A DNA stretch of 64,000 nt from Hymenobacter sp. YC55. Lineage in GTDB: Bacteria > Bacteroidota > Bacteroidia > Cytophagales > Hymenobacteraceae. The stretch covers positions 620,001 to 684,000 of the forward strand of contig NZ_JARNTX010000001.1 of the NCBI RefSeq assembly GCF_029433095.1, given 5' to 3'. Position 1 is the first letter of the stretch. Each line of letters opens with the position of its first letter. Shown here piece by piece: positions 27,453 to 36,287 of the stretch. A program made the translations under genes and the position numbers. The notes beneath the pieces were generated by a model. That model did not search any database. It saw nothing but the letters and a program-made list of their open reading frames with translations, and had not been told where the DNA came from.

Positions 27453-28049
27453 ATGGAAAAGTTTCAGACCCTACATTCCAGCGCAATACCGCTGCCACTC
27501 GAAAACATCGACACGGACCAGATTATTCCGGCCCGTTTCCTGAAAGCCACCACGAGGGAGGGCTTCGGCGAAAACCTGTTTCGTGACTGGCGCTGCAACG
27601 CCGATGGAACGCCGAAGCCCAACTTCGTGCTCAACGACGCGCGCTACAACGGCCAGATTCTGCTGGCGGGCAAGAACTTCGGGTGTGGTTCCAGTCGGGA
27701 ACACGCCGCGTGGGCGCTCTACGATGCCGGTTTCCGGGTGGTGATTTCCAGCTACTTCGCCGACATCTTCCGCGGCAATGCCTTGAACACCGGCCTGCTG
27801 CCGCTGCAAGTAACCGACGCCGAACTAAGTAGCCTGTTCGACTTGGTAGAGCAGGACGCCAACACACAGTTTGTGGTCAACCTGCCTGAGCAGACGCTGC
27901 ACGTGCCGGCCACCGACCAAGTTATTCACTTCGATATCGACCCCTACAAGAAGGAATGCCTAATTAATGGGTACGACGACATCGATTTCCTAGTAAGTCA
28001 GAAACAGGCCATCGAGGCCTACGAACAACGCAGAACATGGGCATGGTAA
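27453..28049 (+). CDS. leuD: 3-isopropylmalate dehydratase small subunit
   Basis: The 198-residue swivel domain that completes the isopropylmalate isomerase with LeuC. The family signature is present: NIDTDQIIPARFL near residue 26, and GKNFGCGSSREHA, where the substrate-binding loop lies, near 73-85. Length is normal for bacterial LeuD. Its last 13 bases overlap the start of leuB, indicating one transcript and coupled translation. Confidence 0.97.
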   Translation: MEKFQTLHSSAIPLPLENIDTDQIIPARFLKATTREGFGENLFRDWRCNADGTPKPNFVLNDARYNGQILLAGKNFGCGSSREHAAWALYDAGFRVVISSYFADIFRGNALNTGLLPLQVTDAELSSLFDLVEQDANTQFVVNLPEQTLHVPATDQVIHFDIDPYKKECLINGYDDIDFLVSQKQAIEAYEQRRTWAW

Positions 28050-29161
28050 GCAAGAAAATAGCGGTATTGCCCGGCGACGGTATCGGGCCGGAGGTGTGTA
28101 GACAGGCGGTGAAGGTGCTCCAAGCCGTGGCCGAGCGGTTCGGCCATCGGTTCGAGATGCGCAACCATCTGATGGGCGCGTGCGCCATCGACGCCACCGG
28201 CGACCCGCTGCCTGAAGCCACCCTCACTGCCTGCCGCGAGGCCGACGCCGTACTACTAGGCGCCATCGGCGACCCGAAATACGACAACGACCCATCCGCC
28301 AAGGTGCGCCCCGAACAGGGTTTGCTGCGCCTGCGCAAGTCGTTGGGCTTGTACGCCAACATCCGCCCCGTAACCGCCTACGATGTGCTGCTGAACCACT
28401 CACCCCTGAAGCGGGAGCGGATTCAGGGCACCGACATGGTCATCTTCCGGGAGCTAACCGGCGGCATCTATTTCGGTGAGAAAGGCCGCACCGCTGATGG
28501 CACCGGCGCCTACGACCACTGCACCTACAGCCGCGACGAGATTCTGCGTATCGCGCACCTGGCCTTCAAGGCTGCTGCGGGCCGCCGCCAAAAGCTGACG
28601 CTGGTTGACAAAGCCAACGTGCTGGAAACCTCCCGCCTCTGGCGCGAAGTAGTACGCGAAATGGCCGCTCAATACCCCGAGGTGGAGGTAGACTATCTGT
28701 TCGTGGACAACGCCGCTATGCAGATTATCCTGAACCCCACGCAGTTCGACGTGATTCTGACCGAGAACATGTTCGGCGACATCATCTCCGACGAAGCTTC
28801 GGTTATTGCTGGTTCCATGGGCTTGCTGCCCTCGGCCTCGGTAGGAGCGGAAGTGGCCTTGTTCGAGCCCATCCACGGTTCGTACCCGCAGGCCAAGGGC
28901 AAAGGCATTGCCAATCCCATTGCCGCCATTCTTTCGGCCGCCATGCTGCTGGAGCACCTCGACCTGAACACGGAAGCCGCCATGGTGCGCGAGGCCGTGG
29001 ACGAAGCCCTGCACAACGGCATCCTGACCCAAGAACTCAGCCCCAATGCCCCGTACAGCACCGAGGAAGTAGGCAGCTACATCGCCTTCTGGATTGCTGA
29101 TTCCAACGAGAAGCAGTGGAACAAAAACAACGTGGAAATCGGCGCTAGCACGATTATCTAG
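28037..29161 (+). CDS. leuB: 3-isopropylmalate dehydrogenase
   Basis: NAD-dependent oxidative decarboxylase giving 4-methyl-2-oxopentanoate. The 374 residues contain the family start AVLPGDGIGPEV, the LLGAIGDPK segment, the substrate Arg patch RPEQGLLRLRKSLGLYANIRP, and FEPIHGSYPQAKGKGIANP, the NAD-site loop. The ATG at 28037 lies inside leuD; a second Met at 28043 would also work. It is the last of the leu genes. The next gap holds a repeat element and an attenuator before ilvE, with no terminator after leuB itself that lacks the leader peptide. Confidence 0.96.
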   Translation: MGMVSKKIAVLPGDGIGPEVCRQAVKVLQAVAERFGHRFEMRNHLMGACAIDATGDPLPEATLTACREADAVLLGAIGDPKYDNDPSAKVRPEQGLLRLRKSLGLYANIRPVTAYDVLLNHSPLKRERIQGTDMVIFRELTGGIYFGEKGRTADGTGAYDHCTYSRDEILRIAHLAFKAAAGRRQKLTLVDKANVLETSRLWREVVREMAAQYPEVEVDYLFVDNAAMQIILNPTQFDVILTENMFGDIISDEASVIAGSMGLLPSASVGAEVALFEPIHGSYPQAKGKGIANPIAAILSAAMLLEHLDLNTEAAMVREAVDEALHNGILTQELSPNAPYSTEEVGSYIAFWIADSNEKQWNKNNVEIGASTII

Positions 29162-29186
29162 GTCGGCTGAACAATAAAAAACGAAC

Positions 29187-29293
29187 GTCATGCTGAGCGG
29201 AGCCGAAGCATCTCGCTCGACTCGTTCCGCAGGCATCAGACTATACCACACTAGCGAGATGCTTCGACTTCGTTGCACTGCGCTCAGCATGAC
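29187..29293. repeat. Long-inverted-repeat intergenic element, copy 2 (inverted centre)
   Basis: Same GTCATGCTGAGC...GCTCAGCATGAC arms as copy 1, but the centre reads ACCACACTAGCGAG, the complement of the other copies, so the element is inserted in the opposite orientation. It ends 25 bp before the ilv leader peptide. Confidence 0.85.
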
Positions 29294-29318
29294 GGACTGG
29301 ATAGACCTACATAACTCA

Positions 29319-29378
29319 ATGAGACAGCAGCTGCTACTGGTGATTATAGTGATTATTCCTTGCCTCGCGGGCGCATAG
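29319..29378 (+). CDS. Leader peptide of a branched-chain amino acid attenuator
   Basis: A 19-codon frame starting ATG at 29319 and ending TAG at 29376. Its middle is an unbroken run of nine regulatory codons, LLLVIIVII (29331-29357), followed by PCLAGA. This is the hallmark of ilv/leu leader peptides, such as those of enterobacterial ilvGMEDA, where ribosome stalling at scarce Leu, Val or Ile tRNA decides transcription read-through. Directly after the stop are two alternative hairpins (29384-29406 and 29401-29437), and ilvE starts at 29472. The open frame continues upstream to 29190 through the repeat element, but that part looks like repeat sequence rather than protein. Confidence 0.85.
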   Translation: MRQQLLLVIIVIIPCLAGA

Positions 29379-29383
29379 GAACA

Positions 29384-29406
29384 GCTTTTTGTATCTCGAC
29401 AAAAGC
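29384..29406 (+). promoter_or_regulatory. Antiterminator hairpin of the ilvE attenuator
   Basis: GCTTTTTGT (29384-29392) pairs with ACAAAAGC (29399-29406), eight pairs with one bulged T and a 6-base loop. Its right arm is the left arm of the terminator, so the two cannot coexist. Its left arm begins 6 bases past the leader stop codon, where a terminating ribosome would cover it. Confidence 0.7.
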
Positions 29407-29437
29407 CTTTCTAAGCCCCGCGCTCAGAAAGGCTTTT
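29401..29437 (+). terminator. Attenuator terminator upstream of ilvE
   Basis: AAAAGCCTTTCT (29401-29412) pairs perfectly with AGAAAGGCTTTT (29426-29437) around a 13-base loop, followed by a T-rich stretch. It lies 34 bp upstream of the ilvE ATG and 22 bp after the leader stop. Confidence 0.85.
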
Positions 29438-29471
29438 CTTTTGCTTCCTCTTCTTTTCAAGTACGTTACGC

Positions 29472-30374
29472 ATGTATTTCAATCCCGACACCCTCGCTTT
29501 TGTAGACGGCGAATACATAAAAGCCGACCAGGCGCAGGTCAGCTCGTATGCGCAGTCGTTGCACTATGGCTATGCTGTTTTTGAAGGCATTCGGTCATAC
29601 GCTACACCGGCGGGCACGCAGATTTTCAAGGCCAAGGAGCACTACGAGCGGCTGCAATATTCCTGCAAGTCCGTGGGGCTGCCGCTGTCTTACTCGATTG
29701 AGGAAATGACGGAAATCACCTACCGGCTGCTCGAACTCAACAACCTGTCGGATGCCTACATCCGGCCGCTGGTGTACGCCGGCACGCCCAACATGACCCT
29801 CAAGCACGCAAGCACCAGCAACCTGATGATTGCCGTGTGGGATTGGGGCAAGTACCTCGGCGACCAGTGCCTGCGCCTGAGTATTTCGCCCTACCAGCGC
29901 CCCAACCCCAAGGCCGTACCTATCGAGGCCAAAGTATCGGGCCATTACGTCAATTCCATCATTGCCAGCTCGGAGGCCCGCGGCCGTGGCTTCGATGAAG
30001 CCCTACTGCTGGATATGAACGGCTTCGTGGCCGAAGGACCCGGCGCCAACTTCTTCTTCGAGAAAGACGGTGAGCTGTTTACAGCGCCTCCCGGCAGCAT
30101 CCTGCGCGGCATCACCCGCAACACCATCATCGATTTGGCCCGCGAAGCCGGCATCAACGTCACCGAAAAGTTTTTCATGCCCGACGAGCTGCAAGGCGCA
30201 ACCGGCGCCTTCTTCACCGGCACCGCCGCCGAAGTAATCGGCATCACCTCCATCGACGACCTGGTGTTCAGCACGCCTTACCAAGACACCCTCGGCCACG
30301 TGCTAGCCGAGCGCTACCACGCCCTAGTAACCGGCCAATCGGTAGCTCACAGTTCCAGCCTTGCGCATAGCTAA
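29472..30374 (+). CDS. ilvE: Branched-chain amino acid aminotransferase
   Basis: A 300-residue PLP fold-type IV transaminase that makes Val, Leu and Ile from their 2-oxo acids with glutamate. It shows the N-terminal FVDGEYIKADQAQVSSYA strand, HYGYAVFEGIRSY, the Schiff-base Lys in IEAKVSGHYVNSI (near residue 156) and the PLP-phosphate loop GFVAEGPGANFFF. The late TGTAAEVIGI motif is also present. It is the first gene after the attenuator and opens the ilv half of the cluster; its expression should depend on antitermination. A repeat element separates it from ilvD. Confidence 0.95.
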   Translation: MYFNPDTLAFVDGEYIKADQAQVSSYAQSLHYGYAVFEGIRSYATPAGTQIFKAKEHYERLQYSCKSVGLPLSYSIEEMTEITYRLLELNNLSDAYIRPLVYAGTPNMTLKHASTSNLMIAVWDWGKYLGDQCLRLSISPYQRPNPKAVPIEAKVSGHYVNSIIASSEARGRGFDEALLLDMNGFVAEGPGANFFFEKDGELFTAPPGSILRGITRNTIIDLAREAGINVTEKFFMPDELQGATGAFFTGTAAEVIGITSIDDLVFSTPYQDTLGHVLAERYHALVTGQSVAHSSSLAHS

Positions 30375-30392
30375 CCCACATAAACAATGAAC

Positions 30393-30496
30393 GTCATGCT
30401 GAGCGGAGGCGCAGCCGAAGTCGAAGCATCTCGCTAGTGTGGTATATACTACTCCTGCATCAGCACGCGAGATGCTTCGGCTGCGCTCAGCATGAC
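30393..30496. repeat. Long-inverted-repeat intergenic element, copy 3
   Basis: GTCATGCTGAGCGGAGGC... to ...GCTCAGCATGAC, with a small insertion in the left arm (GCGCAGCCGAAGTCG) relative to copy 1. It lies between ilvE and ilvD. Confidence 0.85.
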
Positions 30497-30603
30497 AGAT
30501 AGTTTGACAACGACGAGACGCAAACCGAAGGTCGGCAAAGCCAAGTGTCGCGTCTCTATACCGCCTCCCGTTCGCATTTCCATTCCTGATCTACGCTCTG
30601 AAA

Positions 30604-32322
30604 ATGATTCTCAATAAGTATAGCCGCATCTACACCCAAGACGACAGCCTGCCGGCTTCCCAAGCCATGCTGATTGGCTCCGGGTTGTCGGACGAAGACT
30701 TGCGTAAGCCGTTCGTGGGCATCTGCTCCACCGGCTTCGAAGGCAACACCTGCAACATGCACCTCGACGGCCTAGCCGACGCGGTAAAGGTCGGCGTGCA
30801 GGCGCAAGGGCTGGTGGGGCTGCGGTTCAATACTATTGGGGTCAGCGACGGTATCACGAACGGTACGCCGGGCATGCGCTTCTCGCTGGTGTCGCGGGAA
30901 ATCATTGCCGATTCCATTGAGGCCATGGCCGGCGCGCACAACTACGACGCCATTGCCACCGTGGTAGGCTGCGACAAGAATATGCCGGGCGCCCTGATTG
31001 CCATGGCGCGGCTGAACCGGCCGTCGTTGATGGTGTACGGCGGCACGATTAAAGGTGGCCATTTCAAGGGGCAGCAGCTCAATATTGTATCGTGCTTCGA
31101 GGCGTACGGCAAGAAGCTGCAAGGGCAGATTTCCGATGAGGACTACAAGGGCATCATCCACAATGCTTGCCCTGGTCCGGGAGCTTGCGGGGGGATGTAC
31201 ACGGCTAACACCATGGCATCGGCTATTGAGGTGTTGGGCATGAGCGTACCGTTCTCGTCGTCGTCGCCGGCGGTGAGTGCCGAGAAAAGCCAGGAATGCC
31301 TGGATACCGGCGTGTACCTGCGGCGCCTGCTGGAGCTTGATATCAAGCCCCGCGACATTCTGGTGCGCGAAGCCTTCGAGAATGCGCTGGTGATGATTAC
31401 AGTGCTTGGCGGCTCTACCAACGCGGTCCTCCACCTGATTGCCATTGCTCACGCGGCCGGCGTGCACCTCACCATGGAAGACTTCCAGGAAGTCAGCAAC
31501 CGGGTGCCGGTGCTGGCCGACCTCAAGCCAAGCGGTAAGTATCTCATGGAAGATCTTGCCGCCCTCGGGGGCGTGCCCGCCGTGATGCGCACCCTGCTTG
31601 ATGCCGGTTTGCTCCGCGGCGACCTGCTGACCGTAACGGGCCAGACGCTGGCTGAAAACCTGGCCAACGTGAAGCCGCTCGGCGCCGAGCAAGACCTACT
31701 ACGCCCGCTCAGCAACCCCATCAAAGCCGACGGCCACATTCAGATTCTGTACGGCAACCTGGCTCCGAAAGGCGCTGTGGCCAAAATCACCGGCAAGGAA
31801 GGCTTGCGGTTTGAAGGTCCGGCTGTGGTCTTCAACTCCGAAGAAGAGCTGAACGAAGGCATCGTGCAAGGCAAAATCAAGGCTGGCAATGTGGTGGTGA
31901 TTCGCTACGTGGGACCAAAGGGCGGACCCGGCATGCCGGAAATGTTGAAGCCGACTTCCGCCATCATCGGGGCCGGCCTCGGCGACAAAGTGGCTTTGAT
32001 TACTGATGGGCGCTTTTCGGGCGGTACGCATGGCTTCGTTATCGGCCACGTCTGCCCCGAGGCCTACGACGGTGGCCCCATCGCCCTGGTGGAAGACGGC
32101 GACTGGATAGTGCTCGACGCCGCCACCAACACCATGGATGTGCAGCTAGAGCCCGCACTGCTGGAACTGCGCCGCAGCCAGTGGCAGCGCCCGCGCCCTA
32201 ACGCCACGCAAGGAGTACTCCTGAAATATATCCGCACGGTCAGCGACGCCAGTCACGGCTGTATCACCGACTTAGACGAAAGCTATGTTAACGAACGAGC
32301 AATCAGCGCAAACCCTGCCTGA
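30604..32322 (+). CDS. ilvD: Dihydroxy-acid dehydratase
   Basis: A 572-residue Fe-S dehydratase converting 2,3-dihydroxy acids to 2-oxo acids in Val and Ile synthesis. The cluster Cys residues are in [17 protein letters not shown] (near residue 122) and [19 protein letters not shown] (near 189). The C-terminal [15 protein letters not shown] carries the active-site Ser loop. The length is usual. Its last 38 bases overlap the proposed start of ilvB. A repeat element and a weak 7-bp hairpin (30515-30556) lie upstream. Confidence 0.96.
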   Translation: MILNKYSRIYTQDDSLPASQAMLIGSGLSDEDLRKPFVGICSTGFEGNTCNMHLDGLADAVKVGVQAQGLVGLRFNTIGVSDGITNGTPGMRFSLVSREIIADSIEAMAGAHNYDAIATVVGCDKNMPGALIAMARLNRPSLMVYGGTIKGGHFKGQQLNIVSCFEAYGKKLQGQISDEDYKGIIHNACPGPGACGGMYTANTMASAIEVLGMSVPFSSSSPAVSAEKSQECLDTGVYLRRLLELDIKPRDILVREAFENALVMITVLGGSTNAVLHLIAIAHAAGVHLTMEDFQEVSNRVPVLADLKPSGKYLMEDLAALGGVPAVMRTLLDAGLLRGDLLTVTGQTLAENLANVKPLGAEQDLLRPLSNPIKADGHIQILYGNLAPKGAVAKITGKEGLRFEGPAVVFNSEEELNEGIVQGKIKAGNVVVIRYVGPKGGPGMPEMLKPTSAIIGAGLGDKVALITDGRFSGGTHGFVIGHVCPEAYDGGPIALVEDGDWIVLDAATNTMDVQLEPALLELRRSQWQRPRPNATQGVLLKYIRTVSDASHGCITDLDESYVNERAISANPA

Positions 32323-34042
32323 GTTTACCGCCACGGCGGTACAGACGGAAACGGAAACCATGACCGGCGCGGTGGCCACCTTACAGGCCCTGCTGGCGGA
32401 AGGCGTGGATACCATTTTCGGGTATCCGGGCGGGGCCATCATCCCGATTTATGATGCCCTCTACGATTTCAAAGAGCAGCTAAATCACGTGCTGGTGCGC
32501 CACGAGCAGGGCGGCATCCACGCGGCGCAGGGCTACGCGCGCTCCTCCGGCAAGGTAGGAGTGGTGTTTGCCACCAGCGGCCCGGGCGCTACCAACCTGG
32601 TAACGGGTTTGGCCGATGCGCTCATTGACAGCACGCCGCTGGTGTGCATCACGGGGCAGGTTTTCGCGCACTTGTTGGGCACCGATGCCTTCCAAGAAAC
32701 CGACATCATCAACATCACCACGCCCATCACCAAGTGGAACTACCAGGTAACCAACGCCGAGGAAATTCCGGAGGCGCTGGCCAAGGCGTTCTACATTGCC
32801 CGCAGCGGTCGGCCCGGCCCGGTCCTTATTGACATCACCAAGAACGCGCAGCAGCAGAAGCACGATTTCGCGCCGTATCAGCCCTGCACGCACATCCGCA
32901 GCTACCGCCCCAAGCCCATTGTGCGGCCCGAGTACATCCGGGAAGCGGCGGCCCTCATCAACCAAGCCAAGCGGCCATTCGTGCTGTGGGGCCAGGGGGT
33001 GATTTTGGGTAAAGCCGAGCAGGAGTTCAAAGCCTTCATCGAGAAAAGCGGCATTCCAGCGGCCTGGACCATCCTCGGGGCCGGTGCGTTGGCCTCCGAC
33101 CACCCATTGAACGTGGGCATGCTCGGGATGCACGGCAACTACGGCCCCAACGTCCTCACCAACGAGTGCGACGTGCTCATTGCCATCGGCATGCGTTTCG
33201 ACGACCGGGTAACCGGCCGCCTCGACAAGTACGCCAAGCAAGCCAAGGTAATCCACCTCGACATCGACCCGACCGAAATCGGCAAGAACGTGGCGGCGAC
33301 CGTGCCCGTGTGGGGCGACTGCAAAGAGACGCTGCCGCAACTCACGGCGCTGGTCGAAGCCAAGTTGCACCCCGAGTGGCACGAGCGGTTCCGGGTGCAC
33401 ATGGAGCAGGAGGTAGACGCCGTCATACGGGAGGAGCTGTTCCCGACCAGCGAGGAACTGACCATGGGCGAAGTCATCCAGCAGCTCAATGAGCTGACAG
33501 GTGGGGAGGCCATCATCGTGACCGACGTGGGGCAGCACCAGATGGTAGCCTGCCGCTACGCCAAGCTCAACAACACGCGCAGCAACATCACCAGTGGTGG
33601 CCTCGGCACTATGGGTTTTGCGCTGCCCGCGGCCATTGGGGCCAAGTTCGGCGCGCCGCACCGCCCGGTGGTGGCCATCATCGGCGACGGGGGCTTCCAG
33701 ATGACCATTCAGGAACTCGGCACCATCATGCAAACCGGAGTCGACGTGAAAATCATCATCCTCAACAACCGCTTCCTCGGCATGGTGCGGCAGTGGCAGG
33801 AGCTTTTCAACGACCGGCGCTATTCCTTCGTGGACATCGCCAGCCCCGACTACGTGACGGTGGCCCGCGGTTACGGTATCACCGGCAAGCGTGTAGAAGC
33901 CCGCGCCGAACTAAAGCAAACCCTGCAACAGATGCTGGAGCACCCCGGCTCTTTCCTGCTAGAGGTCATGGTGTCGAAAGAGAACAACATCTTCCCCATG
34001 GTGCCCCAAGGGTGCAGCGTAGCCGAAATCCGCCTGCGGTAG
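32285..34042 (+). CDS. ilvB: Acetolactate synthase large (catalytic) subunit
   Basis: A 585-residue thiamine diphosphate enzyme joining pyruvate with pyruvate or 2-oxobutyrate. It shows [19 protein letters not shown], the catalytic Glu in VRHEQGG, the FAD-binding middle domain with GMLGMHG, and the ThDP motif [14 protein letters not shown]...NN. The ATG at 32285 lies inside ilvD and gives a 25-residue lead; the Met at 32360 (MTGAVATLQ) is closer to the usual N-terminus and would leave a 37-bp gap. Herbicide-type feedback by valine would act through IlvN, encoded next. A repeat element separates them. Confidence 0.95.
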   Translation: MLTNEQSAQTLPEFTATAVQTETETMTGAVATLQALLAEGVDTIFGYPGGAIIPIYDALYDFKEQLNHVLVRHEQGGIHAAQGYARSSGKVGVVFATSGPGATNLVTGLADALIDSTPLVCITGQVFAHLLGTDAFQETDIINITTPITKWNYQVTNAEEIPEALAKAFYIARSGRPGPVLIDITKNAQQQKHDFAPYQPCTHIRSYRPKPIVRPEYIREAAALINQAKRPFVLWGQGVILGKAEQEFKAFIEKSGIPAAWTILGAGALASDHPLNVGMLGMHGNYGPNVLTNECDVLIAIGMRFDDRVTGRLDKYAKQAKVIHLDIDPTEIGKNVAATVPVWGDCKETLPQLTALVEAKLHPEWHERFRVHMEQEVDAVIREELFPTSEELTMGEVIQQLNELTGGEAIIVTDVGQHQMVACRYAKLNNTRSNITSGGLGTMGFALPAAIGAKFGAPHRPVVAIIGDGGFQMTIQELGTIMQTGVDVKIIILNNRFLGMVRQWQELFNDRRYSFVDIASPDYVTVARGYGITGKRVEARAELKQTLQQMLEHPGSFLLEVMVSKENNIFPMVPQGCSVAEIRLR

Positions 34043-34060
34043 CAAAATCAAAAAGAACGT

Positions 34061-34180
34061 GTCATGCTGAGCGCAGTGCAACGAAGCCGAAGCATCTCGC
34101 TCGTGTGGTAAACTTAGTTTGTACTCTGGCATCAGCACGCGAGATGCTTCGACTACGGCTCTGCTTTCGCTCAGCATGAC
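34061..34180. repeat. Long-inverted-repeat intergenic element, copy 4
   Basis: GTCATGCTGAGCGCAGTG... to ...CGCTCAGCATGAC, the longest copy (120 bp) with extra bases in both arms. It fills most of the ilvB-ilvN gap. Confidence 0.85.
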
Positions 34181-34205
34181 AGTTCTTTATTAATAGCAAT
34201 CAGCC

Positions 34206-34814
34206 ATGAGTCAGCAACCATCCATCGACCGGCAGGAATACAACATCACGGCGTACACCGAAAACCAGGTGGGGCTGCTGAACCGTATTGCCATCATCTT
34301 CTCGCGCCGCAAAATCAACATCGAGAGCCTGAATGTGTCGCCTTCTGAAATCGAGGGCATTCACCGCTTCAACATCGTGATTCACGAAACCGAAGAGGTG
34401 GTTAGCAAACTGGCCAAGCAAATCGAGAAGCAGATCGAGGTGCTGAAGGTGTACTACAACACCAACGCCGATGTGATTTGGCAGGAAATGGCGCTCTACA
34501 AAGTGCCTACCGATGTCATTGCTGAAAAAGCCATAGTGGAGCGTCTGCTGCGCGAAAACGGGGCCCGCGCCGTGGTGATTCGCAAAGACTACACGGTGTT
34601 CGAAACCACCGGCCACCGCGAGGAAACCGACAACCTGATCCGCGTGCTGCAACCCTACGGCCTCATCGAATTCGTGCGCAGCGCCCGCATTGCCATCATC
34701 AAAGCCAGCGACGGCTTCAACCACAAGCTCCGCGAGTTCGAGCGAACCGAGCCCAGCGCCGAACCCGCCGAAAACGAGTTCCTGAACAGCCGCAGCAAGG
34801 TGTTCACGATGTAA
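34206..34814 (+). CDS. ilvN: Acetolactate synthase small (regulatory) subunit
   Basis: A 202-residue regulatory partner of IlvB. Residues 10-85 form an ACT domain (ITAYTENQVGLLNRIAIIFSRRKINIESL), where valine usually binds. The remainder matches the longer C-terminal domain of bacterial AHAS small subunits (ALYKVPTDVI, RAVVIRKDYTVFETTGH, LQPYGLIEFVRSARIAI). It is longer than the ~100-residue enterobacterial IlvN and like the Mycobacterium/Bacteroidota form. It confers activation and valine feedback in the family. Confidence 0.94.
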   Translation: MSQQPSIDRQEYNITAYTENQVGLLNRIAIIFSRRKINIESLNVSPSEIEGIHRFNIVIHETEEVVSKLAKQIEKQIEVLKVYYNTNADVIWQEMALYKVPTDVIAEKAIVERLLRENGARAVVIRKDYTVFETTGHREETDNLIRVLQPYGLIEFVRSARIAIIKASDGFNHKLREFERTEPSAEPAENEFLNSRSKVFTM

Positions 34815-34847
34815 CAGTACCGAACAGTAGACCGCAACCAAAAGAAC

Positions 34848-34943
34848 GTCATGCTGAGCGGAGCCGAAGCATCTCGCTAGTGTGGTAAACCAATGGCATC
34901 ACAACGTCAGCACGCAAGATGCTTCGGCTCCGCTCAGCATGAC
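34848..34943. repeat. Long-inverted-repeat intergenic element, copy 5
   Basis: GTCATGCTGAGCGGAGCC... to ...GGCTCCGCTCAGCATGAC, the most symmetrical copy, with 30-base arms that match almost completely. It lies between ilvN and ilvC. Confidence 0.85.
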
Positions 34944-35045
34944 AGATGGTTTAACTATGTCAGCAGGCGCTAGTGCTAGTTCAGCATAGCAGTCTAAATC
35001 AAACAAAGCAACAACACACATTCACCCTTAATAGCCCACAGCAAA

Positions 35046-36113
35046 ATGGCACAAATCAATTTTGGCGGAGTAGACGAAACTGTAGTTACCCGCGAGGAAT
35101 TTCCCCTGGAAAAGGCATTAGACGTTCTCAAAGACGAAACGATTGCCGTTATCGGCTACGGGGTGCAGGGTCCGGGCCAGGCGCTCAACATGCGCGACAA
35201 CGGGTTCAACGTTATTGTCGGTCAGCGCGAAGATTCTCCGTCGTGGGAGCGGGCGCTGAAGGACGGTTGGGTGGAAGGCGAAACGCTTTTCTCGATTGAG
35301 GAAGCAGCCGAGCGCGGCACCATCATCTGCAACCTGCTCTCCGATGCCGGCCAAATTGCGCTGTGGCCCACGCTGAAAGCCAAGCTGACGCCCGGCAAAA
35401 CGCTGTACTTCTCGCACGGGTTCGGCATCACATTCAACGATCAAACTAACATCATCCCACCCGCCGATGTGGACGTGATTCTGGTAGCGCCCAAGGGCAG
35501 CGGCACCAGCTTGCGCCGCTTGTTCGTGGCCGGTGGTGGCTTGAATTCGTCGTTTGCCGTGTACCAGGATGCTAGTGGCAAGGCCTACGAGAAAGTAGTG
35601 GCCATGGGCATCGGTGTTGGTTCGGGCTACCTGTTTGAAACCGACTTTAAGAAGGAAGTGTACTCCGACCTCACCGGCGAGCGGGGCGTGTTGATGGGCG
35701 CGTTGGCGGGCATTATCGAAGCGCAGTACCAAGTGCTGCGGCAGCGCGGCCACTCGCCTTCCGAGGCCTTCAACGAAACTGTAGAAGAACTCACCCAAAG
35801 CCTAGTGCCGTTGGTAGGCGAAAACGGCATGGACTGGATGTTCAGCAACTGCTCGGTAACTGCGCAGCGCGGCGCCCTCGACTGGAAAGGCCGTTTCCGC
35901 GAAGCCACCCTGCCCGTACTTAACGAGCTGTACGACAGCGTAGCCAGCGGCAAAGAAGCCGAGCGCACCATCCAGCGCGGCTCCACGCCCAACTACCGCT
36001 CCGAACTCGAAGCCGAACTCAAAGAAGTGCGCGACTCCGAGCTATGGCAGACCGGCGCTACCGTACGCCAGCTCCGCTCGAAAGCCGCGGAAAAAGTGGA
36101 GGAATTAAGCTAG
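35046..36113 (+). CDS. ilvC: Ketol-acid reductoisomerase, Bacteroidota/fungal-like form
   Basis: A 355-residue NADP(H)-dependent isomeroreductase of Val/Ile synthesis. The Rossmann site is IGYGVQGPGQALNMRDNG, followed by QREDSPSW; metal ligands are expected in the DLTGERG and EAFNETVEE segments. Signature stretches (YFSHGFGITF, APKGSG, NSSFAVYQD, CSVTAQRGALDW) resemble yeast Ilv5 more than the E. coli type, a form known for Bacteroidota. Starts at Met 35046; no other start is convincing. Repeat elements flank it on both sides. Confidence 0.95.
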   Translation: MAQINFGGVDETVVTREEFPLEKALDVLKDETIAVIGYGVQGPGQALNMRDNGFNVIVGQREDSPSWERALKDGWVEGETLFSIEEAAERGTIICNLLSDAGQIALWPTLKAKLTPGKTLYFSHGFGITFNDQTNIIPPADVDVILVAPKGSGTSLRRLFVAGGGLNSSFAVYQDASGKAYEKVVAMGIGVGSGYLFETDFKKEVYSDLTGERGVLMGALAGIIEAQYQVLRQRGHSPSEAFNETVEELTQSLVPLVGENGMDWMFSNCSVTAQRGALDWKGRFREATLPVLNELYDSVASGKEAERTIQRGSTPNYRSELEAELKEVRDSELWQTGATVRQLRSKAAEKVEELS

Positions 36114-36153
36114 TAACGTTCTGGCTGAAATAAGATCAGGCAAACAAAAGAAC

Positions 36154-36246
36154 GTCATGCTGAGCTTGCCGAAGCATCTGGCGTGCTGACGCCGGAGAGG
36201 TAATCACACATCAGCACGCGAGATGCTTCGGCAAGCTCAGCAGGAC
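36154..36246. repeat. Long-inverted-repeat intergenic element, copy 6 (diverged)
   Basis: Starts GTCATGCTGAGCTTGCC and ends GGCAAGCTCAGCAGGAC; the changes in one arm (GCTTGCC) are matched in the other arm (GGCAAGC), so pairing is kept. It lies between ilvC and ilvA. Confidence 0.8.
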
Positions 36247-36287
36247 TTGTTCTAGTCTCACCTAATGAGACACCAACTACCAAGGAC

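Noticed and set aside
29190..29378. A 62-codon reading frame between leuB and ilvE as a protein
   Set aside because: Its first two thirds lie in the inverted-repeat element and read as repeat DNA; only the final 19 codons starting at 29319 are convincing, as a leader peptide.
30515..30556. A second attenuator upstream of ilvD
   Set aside because: Only a 7-bp stem (GAGACGC/GCGTCTC) with a 28-base loop was found, with no regulatory-codon leader peptide and no T-tract.
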